This document shows, piece by piece, positions 1 to 4,769 of a stretch of 12,783 bases of DNA. Position numbers and translations under genes: made by a program. Below the pieces are notes generated by a model. The model had not been told where the DNA came from and ran no database searches. It was given only the letters and a program-made list of their open reading frames with translations. The stretch lies in the NCBI RefSeq assembly GCF_003344625.1, contig NZ_QPKJ02000018.1, forward strand, positions 1-12,783. The letters are read 5' to 3'. The stretch's first letter is position 1. Each line of letters opens with the position of its first letter. This stretch comes from Solirubrobacter deserti (GTDB lineage: Bacteria > Actinomycetota > Thermoleophilia > Solirubrobacterales > Solirubrobacteraceae).

Positions 1-66
1 ACTGGCTCCAATGGGAGGATAGGTAGTCTTTCCTATCGGTGTAGTGACACTATAGTTAATCTGTGG

Positions 67-88
67 GTGCACATTAGAGAATGTGTAC
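67..88 (+). other. U3 hairpin with AGAG loop
   Basis: Arm GTGCACATT (67-75) pairs with AATGTGTAC (80-88), one pair being G-U, across the loop AGAG. At the same place in LTR B (8245-8266) the arms are GTGCTTGTT and AACAAGTAC with the same AGAG loop. Several stem positions changed on both sides while the loop did not, which supports a selected stem-loop. The function is unknown. Confidence 0.6.
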
Positions 89-401
89 ACTGAACTAGAC
101 CAGCTTAGAATATTCCTATGGTAGTCATGTCAAAAGGAATATTCTTGTGCTACGTCCATATGGTAATCCTAAGACCTGAGACACCATAGCTGTCTTATGC
201 ATGGGTTGCTAGAGTTTGATAGTACCTTGTATTGCCTTTTTCAAGGTGGTAATCCGGTGCTCATTGGCTCTAGTGAGTTATGTATGAAGGCAGGTGAGTG
301 TGCGATAAGGGATCATCACTCTCAGTTTGATGAGAGAGAATGTCAGGATAGTTTATAAGGATAGTTCTCAAAAGGAATCTCTGGCCAGAGTGAAAGGCAA
401 A

Positions 402-421
402 CAGTGAAAAGAGTTTCACTG
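402..421 (+). other. U3 hairpin with AGAG loop
   Basis: A perfect 8-bp stem: CAGTGAAA (402-409) pairs with TTTCACTG (414-421) across AGAG. The matching place in LTR B has the arms AGAAA and TTTCT across TGAG (8591-8604), so stem and loop type are kept although the sequence is not. Confidence 0.55.
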
Positions 422-578
422 CTTCTGCCTATTTGAGTTTATCTCTTATGAACAAACATCAAGGAGTCAAGATAGGGTTTGACTTATAAACCATACCTGA
501 TTATCTTTGACTGTGACATTAGGGGATGAAGGATTAAGTAGCATGAAGGGTTCGCAATAGTTCTGCTATTCACCTAAA

Positions 579-620
579 CCTAGGGTATGTCGTGATATGT
601 TGCTAGACGTCACTCATGAC
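579..620 (+). promoter_or_regulatory. Highly conserved U3 block with a GACGTC (C-box) palindrome
   Basis: These 42 bp differ from LTR B (8766-8807) at only one position by eye, inside LTRs that are otherwise strongly diverged. The block holds GACGTCAC (606-613), an ACGT-core sequence of the kind bound by plant bZIP factors. Conservation is seen directly; the bZIP role is inferred from the motif alone. Confidence 0.45.
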
Positions 621-632
621 CAGTGTAGGCCA

Positions 633-756
633 ATTGATAAAGAGTTATCAATAAGGGCAAAATTGGAATAGTTCCAATTGAACCTTAAATGGAAAGTTTC
701 CATTTATAGGAGACATAGAGATGTCCCTGTCCACTGCTAGGTTGGGGTGAACCCAA
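633..756 (+). other. Run of five consecutive hairpins in U3
   Basis: Five adjoining inverted repeats. ATTGATAA/TTATCAAT with loop AGAG (633-652). AATTGGAA/TTCCAATT with loop TAG (661-679). TAAATGGAAA/TTTCCATTTA around a single G (686-706). GACAT/ATGTC with loop AGAG (712-725). TTGGG/CCCAA with loop GTGAA (742-756). All five recur in order in LTR B (8820-8942). Some stems are altered on both arms, for example ATGG/CCAT becomes ATAG/CTAT in the third. U3 would lie near the 3' end of the genomic RNA. The same pattern could instead be paired sites for dimeric DNA-binding proteins; GATAA...TTATC is an inverted GATA-type site. Confidence 0.6.
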
Positions 757-828
757 TGGGTCACACACAATAAGCTTAAGTGATTCTCTTAATTGAGTGA
801 GAGGAGCTATTCAGGTTATGTATAAGCT

Positions 829-867
829 TATCCTTGTTTAATTAAAGGGTTAATTAATTAAAGGATA
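829..867 (+). repeat. AT-rich inverted repeat upstream of TATA box
   Basis: TATCCTT (829-835) and AAGGATA (861-867) flank further AATTAA-type self-complementary sequence. LTR B has the same design at 9015-9052 and again, duplicated, about 91 bp later. Confidence 0.5.
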
Positions 868-901
868 GGGATACACTAAACTGGAATAGGGTTATCCTAA
901 A

Positions 902-941
902 ATGGTTTTTGGTCATGCTAGCACTAGTAACCAAACACCAT
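902..941 (+). promoter_or_regulatory. Inverted repeat with invariant 16-nt loop, just before TATA
   Basis: ATGGTTTTTGGT (902-913) pairs with ACCAAACACCAT (930-941) in 11 of 12 positions. The 16-nt loop (914-929), which carries GCTAGC, is identical in LTR B (9189-9204) although the outer stem sequence differs there. It sits about 20 bp upstream of the TATA box in both LTRs, so a promoter element is the simplest reading. Confidence 0.5.
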
Positions 942-958
942 CATAAGAAGAGAGGTGA

Positions 959-966
959 TATAAAAG
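959..966 (+). promoter_or_regulatory. TATA box of LTR A promoter
   Basis: TATAAAAG lies about 400 bp before the LTR end. LTR B has TATATAAG at the matching place (9234-9241). Transcription would be expected to start about 30 bp downstream, near 990, which would mark the U3/R border. Confidence 0.75.
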
Positions 967-1063
967 GGAAGCTATGGGTTAGGGTTTCATAATGTTCATG
1001 CATCATCAACCCTAGCCTCCCTCTAGGATTTTGACTCCACACCTCTCTCTCTTTCCTCTCAAG

Positions 1064-1096
1064 CTTGTTTCTTCAACAAGAGTTGTGAAGAACAAG
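1064..1096 (+). other. Conserved leader stem-loop in R/U5
   Basis: CTTGTTTCTTCA (1064-1075) pairs with TGAAGAACAAG (1086-1096), leaving one T bulged. LTR B has the same stem at 9336-9367, one pair longer. It follows a CT-rich stretch and lies in the predicted transcript leader. It could matter for RNA 3' processing or leader folding; the sequence does not decide which. Confidence 0.55.
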
Positions 1097-1191
1097 AAAG
1101 TTAAGGGATTTTAGGCTGTGTGGATTACTGTTGGAGGCACTGTAATTTCGGTGCTCAAGGATCGAAGGAAAACTGCAAGCTTGGAATAATC

Positions 1192-1200
1192 AAGTAAGTA
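1192..1200 (+). promoter_or_regulatory. Candidate 5' splice site in U5
   Basis: CAA|GTAAGTA matches the plant 5' splice consensus, with the intron starting at 1194. The aligned place in LTR B has CAA|GTAAGC (intron start 9478). Paired with the acceptor ending at 4764 it defines a 3571-nt intron that removes the PBS and leader. Inferred from motifs; no transcript evidence. Confidence 0.5.
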
Positions 1201-1370
1201 TGATTTACTGTATTTGATTATTTGTTATCATTATGTAAATGGTGAAATTATATGTGTTCTTGAATCTCTATGTATGTAATTGAGTCCTGCAAGTTTGTGA
1301 ATGGAACCCTTACTTGACAAAATTTTTGTTTACACTTCCGCTGCGGGGTTCCATGGTCGCATCCTTTCAG

Positions 1371-1383
1371 TGGTATCAGAGCC
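1371..1383 (+). other. Primer-binding site for initiator tRNA-Met
   Basis: TGGTATCAGAGCC complements the 3' end of plant initiator tRNA-Met, the usual minus-strand primer of plant copia elements. One G separates it from the LTR end. Confidence 0.93.
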
Positions 1384-2700
1384 TATACATACATGGATTT
1401 GGGAATTGATGATGGCATTTTAATATGGTTTAATTAATTAAATTCAAAGATTATGATTTTTTATATCATATGTAAAATTGGGTACTAGGATTTTTTTTTT
1501 TTAAATCCTATAGTTTTATTTCTTGGCATCATGGTTTTAATTCTCATTTATTATATGTGTTTTTGTCCATGTGAGATGCAAGACTGCACTCTCCCAAATT
1601 CACCATAAATTTCGGCCAAGAGGGGATTGCATCCTTGGAGAAGTTTGTTTTGTCTCACAAAATTGAGATCTAGGGTTTTGAGAAAACCTAGATTAATTTA
1701 CAAACATGTGGGGCTGATCTAGTAGTGTTTGGCAAACACAAGCATGTGAGATGCTTAAGTTGCACATGGCACAAAAGTTTAACATAGCTGCTGTCCCTCA
1801 TGAAGTATTCGGCCATTGTGAGAGAATTCCAAATGGAATACTTGCATGTTATATGCTAGATGCATGTGGGCTGAATGGGATTTGATTCCCATGCTTATAA
1901 TATAATATTTGCATGTTATATGAATAATCAAATTAATTGATGATCAAATGCAAGAATGCATCTTCATATTCGGCCAAGTGAGAATCTCATCAACATGTTC
2001 TCAATTGAGTTTTATAAATTAAAAGAATGGGAATATAATTAACTTTATTCCTTTGGGAATGAATAAAAATTAATCCCATGTGTTCTTGTTCTTTAAAGTT
2101 TAATAAAGAACATAAAGCATGTGACAAAGCATGTGATTCTTTCTTTCATCAAAGAAATTCTGCACATGCAATAGAGATTCTGCACTATGCATGAAAAATC
2201 TGCATCTCTCACCTTTCCTAGATGGAGTTCACGGCCATGAAGGGTCTCTACCCTATAGTTGATTGGATCATGGGTTTTTAAGTAACCCTACATGATTGTT
2301 ACATGTTCTTGAGGTTAGTAAAAGTGTTTATATTAATTCTTGAAGCATGCAATAATATGAAATTAAATGTGTTTAATTTCAAGTGTTCTTGAGAGTTTGG
2401 TTAATTCATGTGATGAAGGTATGTTTTTAATTTGTTAAAAACACATAAGGTTACTGCCTAATGATGTATTAATGTATTAAAATTGTTTTTATACATTTTT
2501 ATATCATAGAATTAATTTTAAATGAGATTTGAAATGAATTCTGGGTTGCTGCATTTTCTGGGCAGCAACATGTAAGTACTTTAAAAATCTTGAAAAATTG
2601 TTTTCTGGATTTTTTAAAGCAAGCCACTTATTAACTTCATTAATTCTAGGTCTTAACAATCTATAGGAAAAGTTCCCATGATTTTTGATGATCTAGAATA

Positions 2701-2860
2701 GCCACATAAGAATTTATGTGATTAAGAGTCGAATCTGTCAATTCTGACTCTATGTCACAAAAACTCTCAAATTAATTTCAAACGTTGGAATTAATTGATG
2801 AGACCCCTGCCATTGTTTAGAGGACTGAAAAACCTTGTGAAATGAAGTGTTTTGAGAACT
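2701..2860 (+). repeat. Structured leader module, element A copy 1
   Basis: A chain of hairpins. CACATAA/TTATGTG (2703-2720). AGAGTC/GACTCT enclosing a CTGTC core (2725-2751). AATTAATT (2770-2777) pairs with AATTAATT (2789-2796) and presents the loop TCAAACGTTGG. The conserved run GAGACCCCTGCCATT follows. A second copy lies at 2905-3030 and a third in element B (10920-11080). Confidence 0.6.
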
Positions 2861-2904
2861 TAGTTCACTAATAGAATGAGTTAATTAAATTGATTTGTGT
2901 AGGA

Positions 2905-3030
2905 ATTCTTGAATCTGCCAGGGTTAAGAGTTCAAGTCACAAATAGCTCTAAAGTGAAACCAAACGTTGGAATCACTTAATGAGACCTATGCCATTTGAA
3001 AGAGGACTTAAAATCCTTGAGAAATAGTAT
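2905..3030 (+). repeat. Structured leader module, element A copy 2
   Basis: CTTGAA (2908-2913) pairs with TTCAAG (2931-2936) around a CTGCC core. AAGTGA (2952-2957) pairs with TCACTT (2973-2978) and again presents CAAACGTTGGA (2961-2971). GAGACCTATGCCATT follows. Stem sequences differ fully from copy 1 while the loop cores stay. Copy spacing is about 180 bp. Confidence 0.6.
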
Positions 3031-3911
3031 TTTTCAGATATTAAAAGGTTGTTTTAATATAGAAGAAAAATATCTCAAAACAGTACCCAATTGCTGGAAT
3101 TTCTGGTTTTAGAAATTGCTAGTTGTTTTGAATCTTATTTTGAGTTATTATTTATTCCACTTATGTAGGTTGATAGTGATTGATCTACTCTGCATATTAA
3201 AGTGTTAATAGCATAGTAGGAATTGTGATAATAATTTCTCAAAGTATTATTCATGTTTTAATTAAAACCCTAATTGCTTTGTTTTGGTGGTTTTAGTTAT
3301 TCTAAAGAAAATGTTCTTTGATTTTCATATAAGATATGATTATATACTTTTAATGAGATTAAAAGTAATTAGTTATTATTATAGGATAATAATAATAATG
3401 GGATTATTATTGTTATAGGATAATAATAAAGAATGTGACTTTAATTAATTAAATGCCATTTGCCATCATCATTATTATAATTGCCTTTACTTAATGTTGT
3501 TTTCCTTTTATTATGCAATGTGTTGTATGATAATAAAATGGATGATTATGGACTTAAGACCAATTTAAAATGAGTTGAGATTGGCCGCATGTGATGTGAC
3601 AGGTTATTGAATGGGTTTTATTTAAATGAGTTTAAATAAATGTGATGTAATTATTAAAGGCTTTCATGCCTCATTCCCTCTCTCTCTCTTCACATGTAAA
3701 TCCCCTATTTCCTTTAATCCCCTTCTTTATATTTAAATGTTTGTATTTTAAATTCAAAAAGAAGATCATGGTGGAATTCTGTTCGAGAGACATCAAGCAC
3801 TTGAGAAGTACTTGGCAAGAGGAATGAAGATCTTGTGAAGATTTTCAGTATTATGTAATGTGTTGCATATGTGTATAATTACGATCACTCGACCCACCAA
3901 TATAAGACCTA

Positions 3912-3944
3912 GGGTTCAGCTTTAGTGGCTCTAAGCATGAACCC
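3912..3944 (+). other. Large covarying hairpin with TGGCTC loop
   Basis: GGGTTCA (3912-3918) pairs with TGAACCC (3938-3944), and an inner CTTTAG/CTAAG stem closes a TGGCTC-type loop. In element B (11656-11684) the stem is GGGCTCAACTA with TAGTTGGGCCC (one G-U) around the same TGGCTC. The paired changes point to RNA structure. Confidence 0.6.
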
Positions 3945-4206
3945 AACCCTAAAGTCCATAATCAATCCAAGGCCCATTATATATTTGTGATGTATGCTTG
4001 CATGGGCCTTGACCTGATTTATTATATGTTCAACATGAATCCACCCCAACCTCTAGGAGGACAGTGGGAGGATAGTTGAGAACTAATAATAAAGGTGGGT
4101 CTAAACCTTATGATATATTGTGATATATAGTAGTTATACATGTGATGTATGAATGTTTATAAAAATGAGACCATTTATCCAAAACCCCTAATTTTCTAAA
4201 CTTAAA

Positions 4207-4257
4207 TTGTAAGGAAGAGGCATGCAAATGCTTTATCCTAGCCTCCTACCATTACAA
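4207..4257 (+). other. Nested stem structure closed by TTGTAA/TTACAA
   Basis: TTGTAA (4207-4212) pairs with TTACAA (4252-4257). Inside are GAGG/CCTC (4217-4220, 4242-4245) and a small hairpin with arms GCAT/ATGC. In element B the outer parts are kept and the small hairpin becomes GCAAT/ATTGC. Confidence 0.45.
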
Positions 4258-4375
4258 GCTATGAGGGTCTTTATGGTGGATGTGTTTGGCTGCAGATATG
4301 TGGGAACACATTCATTTGTAAAGATTCAAACAGGCTTGTGGCATATAGGATATCATGAGGTGCGATAATGGGGCT

Positions 4376-4591
4376 ACCAAGAAGCCGATAGGTTGCGGGA
4401 TGCCACATTCAATTGACCATACTCATGTGAATGGTAGGTATGATTTAACTATAATATACTAACCAAGAGACTATTATGTGCGGTTATTATATTCTAGAGG
4501 CTAAAGGAAGATTGGAACTTGCTTAGAGAAGCATTGGATAAAGAGTTATCCACCCCTTTGGATTAGTGGTCCAATAACCTATCATGTGAGG
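4376..4591 (+). repeat. Three dispersed copies of a ~22-bp direct repeat, element A
   Basis: Copies at 4376-4398, 4462-4483 and 4570-4591 share the form ACCAAGAAACTA followed by ATGTGAGG, with substitutions in A. Element B has three better-kept copies at 12100-12121, 12185-12206 and 12293-12314. Spacing is about 85 and 108 bp in both. Two AGAG-loop hairpins (4520-4533 and 4535-4552) lie between copies 2 and 3. Confidence 0.6.
4520..4552 (+). other. Twin hairpins with AGAG tetraloops before pol
   Basis: TGCTT/AAGCA (4520-4533) and TGGATAA/TTATCCA (4535-4552) each close on AGAG and stand one nucleotide apart. Both are identical in element B (12243-12275). The second resembles the GATAA-AGAG-TTATC hairpin of U3 (633-652), so the same design recurs in LTR and leader. 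Confidence 0.55.
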
Positions 4592-4750
4592 CCCCACTAG
4601 TTCAAATGGGACCCCAATCCCCATTAAGAATTCTTTATTGAGTTCTCGAATCCTATAGAGGGAGTATGGGATTTGATAAAATAGTGGGAGGTACCATAAA
4701 ACTAAAGACCAAGTTATTATGGTTAATGAAATACAATTTTTTAATCTGTT

Positions 4751-4769
4751 ACTCATTTTTGTAGATATC
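4751..4769 (+). promoter_or_regulatory. Candidate 3' splice site before pol ATG
   Basis: The T-rich ACTCATTTTTGTAG ends at 4764, five nt before the ATG at 4770. In element B, TTATTTTGTAG ends at 12490 and the ATG is at 12499. Joined to the U5 donor, the exon 1 part from about 990 has only one short upstream ORF (992-1015) before the pol ATG. Motif-based inference. Confidence 0.45.

Larger units (their letters stand above)
1..1369 (+). mobile_element. LTR copy A of a Ty1/copia retrotransposon, 5' end cut off by window
   Basis: Position 1 aligns with about 8179 in the complete LTR copy B, so roughly 290 bp of the LTR lie outside the window. The right end is CA at 1368-1369, followed by one G and then the primer-binding site, which fixes the LTR/internal boundary. 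U3 runs from the edge to about 990, with a TATA box at 959-966. R/U5 follows, with a CT-rich tract (1042-1060), a stem-loop (1064-1096), a splice-donor-like site (1194) and the TTCCGCTGCG motif near the end (1336-1345). It is about 70-75% alike to copy B by eye, with many indels, so the two LTRs are not a recently made pair. It is the 5' LTR for the internal region at 1370-7887. Confident on identity; the R start is only inferred from the TATA position. Confidence 0.93.
1384..4769 (+). other. Long non-coding leader of element A, without gag
   Basis: This is where gag normally lies, but no long ORF, CCHC zinc knuckle or other Gag feature is visible in 3.4 kb. The stretch is AT-rich with frequent stops and many AUGs. 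Contents: four TTCGGCCA-type motifs (1611, 1808, 1969 and the variant near 2229); a 9-bp hairpin GAAATTAAA/TTTAATTTC with a TGTG loop (2359-2380); a two-copy structured module (2701-2860 and 2905-3030); an ATT/AAT low-complexity tract (about 3374-3433); a 10-bp hairpin TTTATTTAAA/TTTAAATAAA with loop TGAG (3617-3640); a covarying hairpin (3912-3944); and a block before pol that is nearly the same in element B (about 4207-4719). Islands of the leader align with 9611-12498, so it is a family trait, not random filler. Confidence 0.75.

Noticed and set aside
3374..3433. ATT/AAT-rich palindromic tract as a special signal
   Set aside because: It can fold (AATAATAAT with ATTATTATT), but it is simple low-complexity sequence, and element B does not keep it.
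4719..4769. Upstream ATG (4719) as start of pol
   Set aside because: The aligned ATG in element B reaches TAG at 12488-12490 before pol, so this 17-residue extension is not a family feature. It reads across the likely splice acceptor.
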